A program made the position numbers and the translations under genes. From Sulfuritalea sp. (GTDB lineage: Bacteria; Pseudomonadota; Gammaproteobacteria; Burkholderiales; Rhodocyclaceae): 64,000 bases of DNA. Below, piece after piece: positions 17,241-24,963 of the stretch. A model generated the notes under the pieces. It was not told where the DNA came from. It was given only the letters and a program-made list of their open reading frames with translations, and did no database searches. Location: positions 1,116,001-1,180,000 of the forward strand of contig JADJVS010000014.1 in assembly GCA_016710465.1 (NCBI GenBank). The letters run 5' to 3'. Position 1 is the stretch's first letter; every line of letters begins with the position of its first letter.

Positions 17241-18784
17241 ATGGCAAACGCATCTTCGCTCCCGGACGACATCGATTCCCTGAAGCGTTTGCTGGCCAAT
17301 CGCGATGATCTGATCGCCAAACTGATGGCCGAAATCGCCCGTCTCAAGCGGTGGCAATTCGGGCGGTCCGCCGAACGGATCGAAGGCACGCTGGCGCAAT
17401 TGCAACTGGCGCTCGATGACCTGCAAGCCGGAGAGAAGAAGGCCGACCCGTTGCCCGAGCCTGTCGTTGCGGCGGAAGATTCCACCCAGGAAACACCCGA
17501 CCGGAAGAAGGTGGTTCCGCTGCGCCGCGCCTCGCGGGAACTCCCCGCCCATCTGCCGCGCGAAACGGTTGTCCATTCACCGGAGAATTGCTCCTGTCCC
17601 GCGTGCGGCTCGGCGATGCGCAAACTCGGCGAAGACGTCTCGGAGATGCTGGACTTCGTGCCCGGCTACTTCAAGGTGATCCGGCATGTGCGCCCGAAAC
17701 TCTCCTGCGGTCATTGCTCCACGATCGTTCAGCAGCCCGCCCCCGCGTCCCATCGAACGGGGCCTGCCGACCCGGGGCTGTTGGCCAGGTGATCGTTGCC
17801 GTATGCCGATCACAGCCCCTTGTATCGGCAGCAAGGCATCTACCGGCGCGTTGGCGTCAATCTCGACCGTGCCACCCTGGCCGGTTGGGTGTCAGATGCC
17901 GCCCGCCTGCTCGATCCCCGGCCAGTGCCATCGGGCGCTATGTTCTGAAGGCCGAGAAAGTGCATGGTGACGACACCGGTGCCGGTCCTCGATCCCGGAC
18001 GGGGACGCACCAAGACCGGCCGACCTGGACCTATGCGGGATGATCGACCGGCGGGAAGCCGGGCGCCGCCGGCGGTGTGGTATCGCTATTCCCCCGGATC
18101 GACAAGGCATGCATCCGCGCGAACATCTGATGCGCTATGCGGGCATTCTTCAGGCTGACGGCTTGCGGGCTACGGTGCGCTGTATGAGCGCGGCCGCGTC
18201 ATCGAGGCGGCCTGTTGGGCGCACGCGCGTCGGAAGTTCTACGACATCTATGTGGCGGAGAAGTCACCGATTGCGGCCGAGGCGATCCGGCGCATCGGGC
18301 TGATGTATGGCATTGAGCGCGAGATTCGCGGGCAGGCTCCCGAGCGGCGGCGTGCTGTCCGTCAGGAGCAGACGGCTGGCATCCTGGTGGCCCTGCACGT
18401 CTGGATGAACGCGACGCTACAGACCGTGTCGGCGAAGTCGAACTCGCGGGCGCCTTCAAATATGCGCTGGTGCGCTGGGAGGCGCTGACACGCTTCTGTG
18501 ACGATGGCCGCATCGAGATCGACAACAACACGGCGGAGCGTTCCATCCGCCCGCTGGTTCTGGGCCGCCGCAACTATCTGTTTGCCGGCTCCGATAGCGG
18601 CGGCACAAGTGCAGCCGCCCTGTACAGTTTGATCGGCACGGCCATGCTCAATGGCGTAGAGCCCTATGCGTATCTGCGTGAGGTGCTGGGCCGTATTGCC
18701 GAGCACCCGATCAATCGCATTGACGAGTTGCTTCCGTGGAAGCTCGACTTGGCTGGAACGAACGAGCAATTGCGGGCCGCCTGA
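17241..18784 (+). pseudogene. tnpC: IS66 TnpC transposase, multiply frameshifted
   Basis: The N-terminal part (17241-17792) shows the coiled-coil start, the zinc-binding region with CSCPACGS and CGHC, and the linker of the IS66 transposase. The catalytic centre is spread over several frames between about 17790 and 18470, including a D-D-T segment near 17970. The C-terminal domain (18470-18784; CDDGRIEIDNNTAERSIRP, LIGTAMLNGVEPYAYLREVL) is intact. At least four indels are needed to restore the protein. Confidence 0.85.
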
Positions 18785-18787
18785 ACG

Positions 18788-19366
18788 ATGGCAACCTCCC
18801 GAACGTCCGTGCGAGCGATCAAGACGCCAGCGCCGATTCTCCAACTGCGAGTCGATCTTCTGTACCTGAAGCCGGCCATCTGGCGGCGTGTGCTGGTGCC
18901 TGGTTCCATCAAGCTGCCAAAGCTGCACGTGGTACTGCTCTACACCATGGGCTGGATGGGCGGACATTTGCACGAGTTCATCATCGGCGATCGGAATTTC
19001 GGGATGCCAGATCAGGCTATCCCCAGATCGGCCTGGAACGGGAAGACCGCGTGACGCTTGCCGCTTGGGCTCCCTCAAGATCTTTCGCTATCTCTACGAT
19101 TTCGGCGATGGCTGGGAGCACCGCATTAAGGTGGAGAAGATCCTGCCGCCGGACCCCACCTTGCGGTCGCCATTTTGCGTGGACGGTGCGAACGCGTGTC
19201 CGCCCAAATGTCGGCGGTCCTCCGGTTACATCGACTTCCTCGAAGCCATCCAGATCCGACCCACGAGGAGCACCAGGACATGCTCGACTGGTGCGGCGGA
19301 CAGTTTGATCCGACCGCCTTCAATCCCTCCGACGTCAACGCTCTCCTCAGCGAAATCAAGTTCTGA
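18788..19366 (+). pseudogene. Passenger gene, plasmid pRiA4b ORF-3-like protein, frameshifted
   Basis: The first part (QLRVDLLYLKPAIWRRVLVP, YTMGWMGGHLHEFIIGDRNF) matches the pRiA4b ORF-3 family, often carried as an accessory gene by IS66 elements. The frame breaks near 19055 and again near 19255. The segments FRYLYDFGDGWEHRIKVEKI and DMLDWCGGQFDPTAFNPSDV lie in other frames. It is probably not functional. Its role in transposition is not known. Confidence 0.78.
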
Positions 19367-19375
19367 TTGTCAATG

Positions 19376-19396
19376 CGGCCGTGGGGTGACGCTTAC
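19376..19396 (-). repeat. IS66 right terminal inverted repeat
   Basis: Read on the minus strand it begins GTAAGCGTCACCCCACGGCC, and it pairs with the left end at 16392-16412. Confidence 0.88.
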
Positions 19397-19404
19397 TTTG
19401 CATC
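19397..19404. repeat. Target-site duplication, right copy (TTTGCATC)
   Basis: This is an exact copy of 16384-16391 and marks the right edge of the IS66 insertion. Confidence 0.92.
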
Positions 19405-19523
19405 GCTCCTCCCACCACGATGGGTAACAGGGGGAGGACGCAGGGGGACAGCGTCGTCAGCAATCCAGCGGCGTAGCTCACCCCCATCGAGGCGGGAACG
19501 AAGCTGGGGGCGAGCGCGTTCAA
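19397..19523 (-). pseudogene. CcdA/DsbD-like protein, 5' part (split by IS66)
   Basis: Reading the minus strand gives NALAPSFVPASMGVSYAAG, then LLTTLSPCVLPLLPIVVGG, the first half of the CcdA/DsbD repeat with its redox cysteine. It then meets the IS66 end. It continues at 16383 in the same frame after removal of the element. The start may be a TTG at 19521-19523, or an ATG at 19485-19487. A stop of the upstream thioredoxin gene lies 12 bp before, so the two genes formed an operon. Confidence 0.85.
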
Positions 19524-19535
19524 TGTAGCGTTCGG

Positions 19536-19910
19536 TTATAGCGCCCGGGCGAAGAGGGGGCGCAACTGCTCGGGACGAAAATCCCCGGTTGTCCGGGCAC
19601 GCTCCTGGTGACCGCGAAAGATCACCAGCGTCGAGAAACTGCTGACACCCAGGTGTTTGCGCAGACCCTCTTCCTTGAAGTAGTCGGCCTGGAAGACGAC
19701 CAGTTTGTCAAAGGCCCGCTCGCCGTTGAGCGCCCTGACCCCGCGCTCCTGCATTACGCATACCGGGCACCAGCCGCTGTGGAATTGAACCGCGGTGAGT
19801 CGGCCTTCGTTTTGGGCGCGCGAAAAGGATTGCGCATCATAGGGAAGGACGTCAAGGGCCGAAGCAGGCGCTACAGCCAGCAGGAAGGTCAGGGAAATCA
19901 GCCGCTTCAT
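19536..19910 (-). CDS. Exported thioredoxin-fold protein
   Basis: This 124-residue protein has a short signal peptide (about 1-19, LAVAPASA) and a thioredoxin-like motif WCPVC in FHSGWCPVCVMQER. The cis-proline loop region reads HLGVSSFSTLVIF and has no proline at the usual place. The ATG at 19908-19910 is preferred to one 20 codons upstream. It precedes the split CcdA-like gene. CcdA/DsbD proteins carry electrons to such periplasmic thioredoxins, so this one may now lack its electron source. Confidence 0.85.
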   Translation of the reverse strand: MKRLISLTFLLAVAPASALDVLPYDAQSFSRAQNEGRLTAVQFHSGWCPVCVMQERGVRALNGERAFDKLVVFQADYFKEEGLRKHLGVSSFSTLVIFRGHQERARTTGDFRPEQLRPLFARAL

Positions 19911-20028
19911 TGGCGTGTCCGGGATGCAGTGGCGGAATTCTGGACTCGCCGGCGCTGCTTGGCAAAGCAATCGGTCTTATCCGCCCAGAAACACCGCTTG
20001 GGCGCCGCCCGGAGGAGTGAATCTGCAT

Positions 20029-20058
20029 TTGACACGGGCGTTGTCGTTTGGTTAGAAT
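20029..20058 (+). promoter_or_regulatory. Sigma-70 promoter before rplM
   Basis: A perfect -35 TTGACA (20029-20034) and a -10 TAGAAT (20053-20058) are separated by 18 bp, about 85 bp before rplM. Confidence 0.65.
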
Positions 20059-20142
20059 GCCCGGCTTTCCGCGAGGCGCGCCGGTGGTTATTCACCCCTT
20101 GCCGCGCCGGCCGGGTCATCGAAGCAAGCAAGGAACACGAGA

Positions 20143-20571
20143 ATGAAAACATTTTCCGCCAAGCCGCATGAGGTCCAGCACGACTGGTTTGTCGTCGATG
20201 CCAAGGACAAGGTACTCGGCCGCCTGGCTACCGAGATCGCGCGCCGTCTGCGCGGCAAGCACAAGGCCATCTACACGCCCCACGTCGATACCGGCGATTA
20301 CATCGTCGTGGTAAACGTCGAGAAGCTCAAGGTCACCGGCAACAAGGCCCAGGACAAAATGTATTACCGTCACACCGGTTACCCCGGTGGCATCAACGAA
20401 ACCAACTTCGCCAAGCTGCAACAGCGCTTCCCCGGCCGCATTCTGGAAAAGGCCGTCAAAGGCATGCTGCCCAAGGGGCCGCTGGGCTACGCGATGCTGA
20501 AGAAGATGAAGTGCTATGCCGGTGGCGTCCATCCGCACACCGCTCAGCAGCCGAAGTCGCTCGACATCTGA
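20143..20571 (+). CDS. rplM: 50S ribosomal protein L13
   Basis: This 142-residue protein has the L13 blocks DWFVVDAKDKVLGRLAT, IYTPHVDTGDYIVVVN and RHTGYPGGI. Length and gene order (rplM then rpsI, 25 bp apart) are as in most bacteria. Its promoter is at 20029-20058 and the pair ends at a strong terminator. Confidence 0.98.
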   Translation: MKTFSAKPHEVQHDWFVVDAKDKVLGRLATEIARRLRGKHKAIYTPHVDTGDYIVVVNVEKLKVTGNKAQDKMYYRHTGYPGGINETNFAKLQQRFPGRILEKAVKGMLPKGPLGYAMLKKMKCYAGGVHPHTAQQPKSLDI

Positions 20572-20596
20572 GCGCTGGAAATCCAAGGAGTCATTC

Positions 20597-20989
20597 ATGG
20601 CAGTCACCCAATACTACGGAACCGGTCGCCGCAAAACGGCCATCGCCCGCGTTTTCCTGCGCACGGGGAGCGGCAAGTTCATCGTCAATGACAAGCCGGT
20701 AGACGAGTTCTTCTCGCGTGAAACCGGTCGCATGGTGGTGCGCCAACCGCTGGAACTGACGCAGCACATGTCGACCTTCGACATCCTGGTGAATGTCGAA
20801 GGCGGTGGCGAGTCCGGACAAGCTGGAGCGGTGCGCCACGGCATCACCCGTGCCCTGATCGAGTACGACGCGACCCTCAAGCCGGCATTGTCGAACGCCG
20901 GCTTCGTCACCCGCGATGCCCGCGAGGTCGAGCGCAAGAAGGTCGGTCTGCGCAAGGCGCGCCGTCGCAAGCAGTTCTCGAAGCGGTAA
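20597..20989 (+). CDS. rpsI: 30S ribosomal protein S9
   Basis: This 130-residue protein starts at the ATG 20597, after an AAGGAG site. It shows YYGTGRRKTAIARVFLR and the C-terminal KKVGLRKARRRKQFSKR tail that reaches the ribosomal P site. An ORF start further upstream lies inside rplM and is not used. Confidence 0.98.
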   Translation: MAVTQYYGTGRRKTAIARVFLRTGSGKFIVNDKPVDEFFSRETGRMVVRQPLELTQHMSTFDILVNVEGGGESGQAGAVRHGITRALIEYDATLKPALSNAGFVTRDAREVERKKVGLRKARRRKQFSKR

Positions 20990-21010
20990 GCCGCGACAAC
21001 GTCGCTGCGA

Positions 21011-21034
21011 AAAGCCGCCTTCGGGCGGCTTTTT
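21011..21034 (+). terminator. Terminator of rplM-rpsI
   Basis: A seven-bp stem (AGCCGCC at 21013-21019 with GGCGGCT at 21024-21030) with a short loop is followed by a run of Ts, 22 bp after the rpsI stop. Confidence 0.85.
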
Positions 21035-21190
21035 GACTATTGACGGTGCGCGTGCGGGTGGATACCGTCCCTGTGGGACATAAAGCGGTTTACCCGTCAG
21101 GCAGAGCCCGGGTGCGGAACGCCGGACAGCATCCAGCGGATTCGGCGACATTCGGGATAACATGACTGGTTCAAGTCGCGGGAGGGCAGC

Positions 21191-22228
21191 ATGATCAAGG
21201 CAGGCATCGTTGGCGGCACCGGATACACCGGGGTGGAACTGCTGCGCATCCTGGCGCGGCATCCCGACGTCGAACTCAAGGCGATCACATCGCGCGGCGA
21301 GGCCGGAACTGCCGTTGCCGAGATGTTTCCCAGCCTGCGGGGTGCCGTGGGTCTGAAATTCAGCGATCCGAAGGATGCGCCGCTGGGCGATTGCGACGTG
21401 GTGTTCTTCGCCACGCCGAACGGCATCGCCATGCAGCAGGTGGGTGAATTGCTTGCGGCGGGTGCGCGGGTGATCGATCTTGCCGCCGACTTTCGCATCA
21501 AGGACATCGCGCTTTGGGAGAAGTGGTACGGGATGAGCCATGCCAGTCCGGAATTGGTGGCCGAAGCCGTATATGGCTTGCCCGAAGTGAATCGTGAGGC
21601 GATCCGCGAGGCACGGCTGGTAGCTAATCCTGGCTGCTATCCAACAGCCACCCAGTTGGGATTTCTGCCGCTGGTCGAGGCCGGCTGTGTCGATCTGGGC
21701 CATCTGATTGCTGACGCCAAGTCCGGTGTCTCGGGCGCGGGACGCAAGGCGGAGGTTGGCATCCTGTTTTCGGAGGCATCGGACAACTTCAAGGCCTACG
21801 GGGTTCCTGGTCACCGGCACCTGCCGGAGATCCGCCAGGGGCTGGGTTGGTTCAGCGGCAAGGCGGTGGACCAGATCGGGCTTACCTTCGTGCCGCATCT
21901 GACCCCGATGATCCGTGGTATCCACTCCACGCTGTACGCGCGCATCACCCGCGAGCTCGATTTTCAAGCGCTGTTTGAAGCGCGCTTTGCCAACGAGCCC
22001 TTCGTCGACGTGCTTCCGCCCAAATCACACCCGGACACACGTTCGGTGCGAGCCGCCAACACCTGTCGCATCGCCGTTCACAGGCCGCAAGGCGGCGACA
22101 CGCTTGTCGTACTTTCGGTGATTGACAATCTGGTGAAGGGCGCCGCCGGGCAAGCCGTGCAGAACATGAACCTGATGTTCGGTGTCGACGAATGTTCGGG
22201 CCTTTTGCAAGTTCCCGTCTTGCCCTGA
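21191..22228 (+). CDS. argC: N-acetyl-gamma-glutamyl-phosphate reductase
   Basis: ArgC performs the third step of arginine synthesis, the NADPH-dependent reduction of N-acetylglutamyl phosphate. The 345-residue protein has the Rossmann start AGIVGGTGYTGVELLRIL, the catalytic cysteine in NPGCYPTA, and the conserved HRHLPEI. It sits behind an rRNA-protein block, as in many betaproteobacteria, and its end overlaps the next gene by 37 bp. Confidence 0.97.
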   Translation: MIKAGIVGGTGYTGVELLRILARHPDVELKAITSRGEAGTAVAEMFPSLRGAVGLKFSDPKDAPLGDCDVVFFATPNGIAMQQVGELLAAGARVIDLAADFRIKDIALWEKWYGMSHASPELVAEAVYGLPEVNREAIREARLVANPGCYPTATQLGFLPLVEAGCVDLGHLIADAKSGVSGAGRKAEVGILFSEASDNFKAYGVPGHRHLPEIRQGLGWFSGKAVDQIGLTFVPHLTPMIRGIHSTLYARITRELDFQALFEARFANEPFVDVLPPKSHPDTRSVRAANTCRIAVHRPQGGDTLVVLSVIDNLVKGAAGQAVQNMNLMFGVDECSGLLQVPVLP

Positions 22229-22959
22229 TTCTGCGGCGGCTACGCGGCCGCTTCGGCATCTCGGCACCGCGCGTCGCGGTGCGTACGCACCTGCCATGGT
22301 ATTGGCGGGCACTGTCGGTCATCATGCTTTCCGGAGCTTCGCTGGCGCTGGCGGGCTGGATTTACGACGCGGGACGACAGTTCGCGGGTTTCCACCAGGG
22401 GGCCAGCGAGCAGGAGATCGGCGCCATGCGTGATCGCGTTGCCAAGCTTGAAGCGGAACTTGAAAGTGCACGCAAGATCGCGAACTCCAGCGAGAGTCGA
22501 CTGCGCATCGAGAGTACCTCGCAGGAACGCCTGGCCAAACAGATCAGTACGTTGGAAGAAGAAAATTCACGCCTCAAGGCGGATCTGGCCACCTTCGAAA
22601 GTCTGGCCGGAGGTCAGACGGGCAATTCCGGGTTGGCGATCAGTCGCTTGCAGATACTGCCCGCCGGCGGCGGCCAATATCGCTACAGCCTGCTGCTGGC
22701 CCAGACTGGTGAGAAAAAAGACAAAGAATTCAATGGCATGATTCAGGTGGTTGCGATCATGCAACGAGGCAAGGAGACTGCTATGATGCAGTTTCCCGCC
22801 GCCGACGATCCCGCCGCGAGCCAGTATCGCGTGAGTTTTCGGCACTTTCGGCGGCTGGAAGGCACGTTCAAGGTGGCCGCCGAGGCCCGTATCCAGCGTG
22901 TCGAAGTCCGCCTGATACAAGACGGGGCAGTCAAGGCAAGTCAGAGCGTGAACCTTTGA
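22192..22959 (+). CDS. DUF6776-like single-pass membrane protein with coiled coil
   Basis: This 255-residue protein has one membrane segment at about residues 40-60, a coiled coil at about 75-140, and a C-terminal beta-rich domain (about 145-255). It starts with an ATG inside argC. It lies between argC and a bactofilin gene, an order I associate with a conserved betaproteobacterial neighbourhood, which is memory and not a search. The molecular function is unknown. The link to bactofilin suggests a cell envelope or shape role, an inference only. Confidence 0.78.
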   Translation: MFGPFASSRLALILRRLRGRFGISAPRVAVRTHLPWYWRALSVIMLSGASLALAGWIYDAGRQFAGFHQGASEQEIGAMRDRVAKLEAELESARKIANSSESRLRIESTSQERLAKQISTLEEENSRLKADLATFESLAGGQTGNSGLAISRLQILPAGGGQYRYSLLLAQTGEKKDKEFNGMIQVVAIMQRGKETAMMQFPAADDPAASQYRVSFRHFRRLEGTFKVAAEARIQRVEVRLIQDGAVKASQSVNL

Positions 22960-22996
22960 TTTCCGTGCGATACATCGACTTCTGGAGGTTGAGAAC

Positions 22997-23398
22997 ATGT
23001 TTGGCAAAAAAACCATCAAATCACAGGGGCGAATCGACAGCCTGATCGGCGCGGGCACATCCCTGACGGGTGATGTGACTTTCAGCGGGGGTCTGCGCGT
23101 CGATGGTGAAATCCGCGGTAATGTTCGCGCCGCCGATGGCCAGCCGGCCACCTTGGTGTTGAGTGAGCACGCTCGTATCGAGGGCGAAATATCGGTGTCC
23201 CACGTGGTGATCAACGGCACCGTGATCGGCCCGGTCCATTCGAGCGATTTCCTGGAACTCCAGCCGCGCGCCAAGGTCACCGGAGACGTCGAGTACGCCA
23301 CCATTGAAATGCACCTCGGCGCCATTGTTCAAGGTCGCCTAGTGCATCAGGGGGCACCGGCCAAGGCCGTCGAATTGAAGCTTGCCGCCAGCAATTGA
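22997..23398 (+). CDS. Bactofilin (polymer-forming cytoskeletal protein)
   Basis: This 133-residue protein begins MFGKKTIKSQGRIDSLIG and has the right-handed beta-helix repeats of bactofilins (TSLTGDVTFSGGLRVDGEIRGN, ISVSHVVINGTVIGPV). Bactofilins polymerise without nucleotides at the membrane and set the site of peptidoglycan work. The RBS CTGGAGG precedes the ATG. A dedicated peptidase is often nearby; an M23 peptidase lies 1.6 kb downstream. Confidence 0.92.
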   Translation: MFGKKTIKSQGRIDSLIGAGTSLTGDVTFSGGLRVDGEIRGNVRAADGQPATLVLSEHARIEGEISVSHVVINGTVIGPVHSSDFLELQPRAKVTGDVEYATIEMHLGAIVQGRLVHQGAPAKAVELKLAASN

Positions 23399-23410
23399 CC
23401 TTTTGGCCCA

Positions 23411-23445
23411 TTGAAATCATAATTAGTAGACTTATTTTCTACACT
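23411..23445 (+). promoter_or_regulatory. AT-rich leader before erpA with short inverted repeat
   Basis: A TTGAAA (23411-23416) and an inverted pair GTAGA/TCTAC sit in an AT-rich block that differs from its surroundings, just upstream of erpA. In E. coli erpA is controlled by IscR, but I cannot show that this is an IscR site. Confidence 0.35.
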
Positions 23446-23473
23446 ATTACCTCGAACCCCACAGGAGAGCACC

Positions 23474-23824
23474 ATGAACGCACCCACCGAAATGCCGGCG
23501 CCGCTGAATTTCACCGATAGCGCGGCGAGCAAGGTCAAGGAACTCATCGCCGAGGAAGGCAATCCCGAACTGAAGCTGCGCGTATTCGTTACTGGTGGCG
23601 GTTGCTCGGGTTTCCAGTACGGCTTTACTTTCGATGAAGTGACCAATGAAGATGACACCGTGATGCAAAAGGATGGCGTCTCGTTACTGATCGATCCGAT
23701 GAGCTACCAGTATCTTGTTGGTGCCGAAATCGACTACACTGAAGGCCTCGAGGGCTCCCAGTTTGTGATCAAGAACCCCAACGCGACCAGTACTTGCGGC
23801 TGCGGTTCCTCGTTCTCCGCCTGA
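23474..23824 (+). CDS. erpA: Iron-sulfur cluster insertion protein ErpA
   Basis: This 116-residue A-type carrier passes Fe-S clusters to apo-enzymes. It has the three invariant cysteines, one in GGGCSGFQYGF and two in STCGCGSSF near the end. The N-terminus NFTDSAASKVKELI is standard. It ends in a bidirectional-looking terminator shared with convergent anmK. Confidence 0.95.
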   Translation: MNAPTEMPAPLNFTDSAASKVKELIAEEGNPELKLRVFVTGGGCSGFQYGFTFDEVTNEDDTVMQKDGVSLLIDPMSYQYLVGAEIDYTEGLEGSQFVIKNPNATSTCGCGSSFSA

Positions 23825-23839
23825 TCGGTTTGCGCGACA

Positions 23840-23872
23840 AAAGGCGCCGGATGTTTCCGGCGCCTTTTTGTT
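23840..23872 (+). terminator. Terminator between erpA and anmK
   Basis: An AAGGCGCCGG / CCGGCGCCTT stem (about 23841-23866) is followed by a T-rich tail. It lies between convergent genes and probably serves erpA and perhaps anmK. Confidence 0.82.
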
Positions 23873-23873
23873 T

Positions 23874-24962
23874 TTAGCGTGCGTAGATCGCACCCAGTAC
23901 GCGCGGGCCCCGTGCTCCCGTGACTTCGGGGAGATTTCCCGATAGGCCTTGCAGTGTTCGCCATGCTAGCCAGGCAAAGGCAACTGCCTCGACCCAGTCG
24001 GCGGGCTGCCCCACAGAATCCGTGCCGACAACGCGACAGGAGCCCAGCAGTTCGCGCAGGCGTTCCATGAGAGCGTGGTTGTGTACCCCGCCGCCGCAGA
24101 CCAACAGTGTCCGCGGAGTGCCGCACCAGCGAGAAATGGCATCAGCGATGGATACCGCCGAGAGTTCGAGCAGGGTGGCCTGGACATCCTTGGCGTCTTC
24201 GCCGGAACCCAGCCGGCGCTCCAGCCAGGGCAGGTTGAATTCGTCTCTGCCGCAGCTTTTGGGCGGTGATGCGGCAAAGTATTCCTCGGCGAGCAGCGAT
24301 TCAAGCAGGCGGCGAACAGGTTTTCCGCTGGCCGCCCATTTGCCATCCCGGTCGTAACGTTGTCCGAGTTGCTTTTCGGTCCAGGCGTCAAGGAGCATGT
24401 TGCCCGGCCCGCAATCGAAGCCACGGACGGCCTGGCCAGGATTCAGGTCCGTTAGATTGGCGATGCCACCAATGTTCAGTACCACCCGATGTTCGCCCGG
24501 ATCAGCGAATGTGGCGGCATGAAATGCGGGTACCAGCGGCGCGCCCTGCCCCCCGGCCGCAAGGTCGCGGCTGCGAAAATCGGCAATCACCGAAATTCGT
24601 GTCAGTTCGGCAAGCAGGGCTGGATTGTTGAGCTGAATGCTGTAGCCCTGCCCAGGCTGATGCCGCACCGTTTGGCCGTGGCAACCGATAGCCGCGACTT
24701 GTTCCGGGAGGTGATCCGTACTGGCAAGCAATTTCTGGACAGCTTCCGCATAGCAACGCGCCAGGGCGTTTGCAAGCATCGAAGAGCGGTGCAACTCATT
24801 CTGGGACGAAACTTGCAGGCCAAGCGCCGCCCGACGGATCTCGTCCGAGTAAGGAAGCCAAAGAGCCCCCAGAGTGCGTGCGTTGGGCTGAGAGAAATCG
24901 ACCAGCACGGCGTCGACTCCGTCAAGGCTGGTGCCGGACATCAGGCCAACCACCAGCGACAC
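23874..24962 (-). CDS. anmK: Anhydro-N-acetylmuramic acid kinase
   Basis: AnmK phosphorylates 1,6-anhydro-MurNAc in cell wall recycling. The protein has GLMSGTSLDGVDAVLVD at its start, and VLNIGGIANLTDL and VCGGGVHNHALM further on. I choose the GTG at 24960-24962, giving 362 residues, which begins one base past the stop of the peptidase gene. A longer frame from 25046 is inside that gene. It forms an operon with the M23 peptidase, which fits a joint role in peptidoglycan turnover. Confidence 0.93.
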   Translation of the reverse strand: MSLVVGLMSGTSLDGVDAVLVDFSQPNARTLGALWLPYSDEIRRAALGLQVSSQNELHRSSMLANALARCYAEAVQKLLASTDHLPEQVAAIGCHGQTVRHQPGQGYSIQLNNPALLAELTRISVIADFRSRDLAAGGQGAPLVPAFHAATFADPGEHRVVLNIGGIANLTDLNPGQAVRGFDCGPGNMLLDAWTEKQLGQRYDRDGKWAASGKPVRRLLESLLAEEYFAASPPKSCGRDEFNLPWLERRLGSGEDAKDVQATLLELSAVSIADAISRWCGTPRTLLVCGGGVHNHALMERLRELLGSCRVVGTDSVGQPADWVEAVAFAWLAWRTLQGLSGNLPEVTGARGPRVLGAIYAR

Positions 24963-24963
24963 G

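Larger units (their letters stand above)
16392..19396 (+). mobile_element. IS66-family insertion sequence, 3005 bp
   Basis: The ends are inverted repeats starting GTAAGCGTC at 16392-16412 and 19376-19396 (18 of 21 match), and flanked by an exact 8-bp duplication. Inside, in order, are tnpA, tnpB, tnpC and a passenger of the pRiA4b ORF-3 type, all on the plus strand. All four have frame breaks, so this copy should not move by itself. It sits in a CcdA/DsbD-like gene and separates it from its start. Confidence 0.93.

Noticed and set aside
16392..19396. A separate resistance or cargo region inside the IS66 element
   Set aside because: All inner segments match tnpA, tnpB, tnpC or the pRiA4b ORF-3-like passenger; no other gene is seen.
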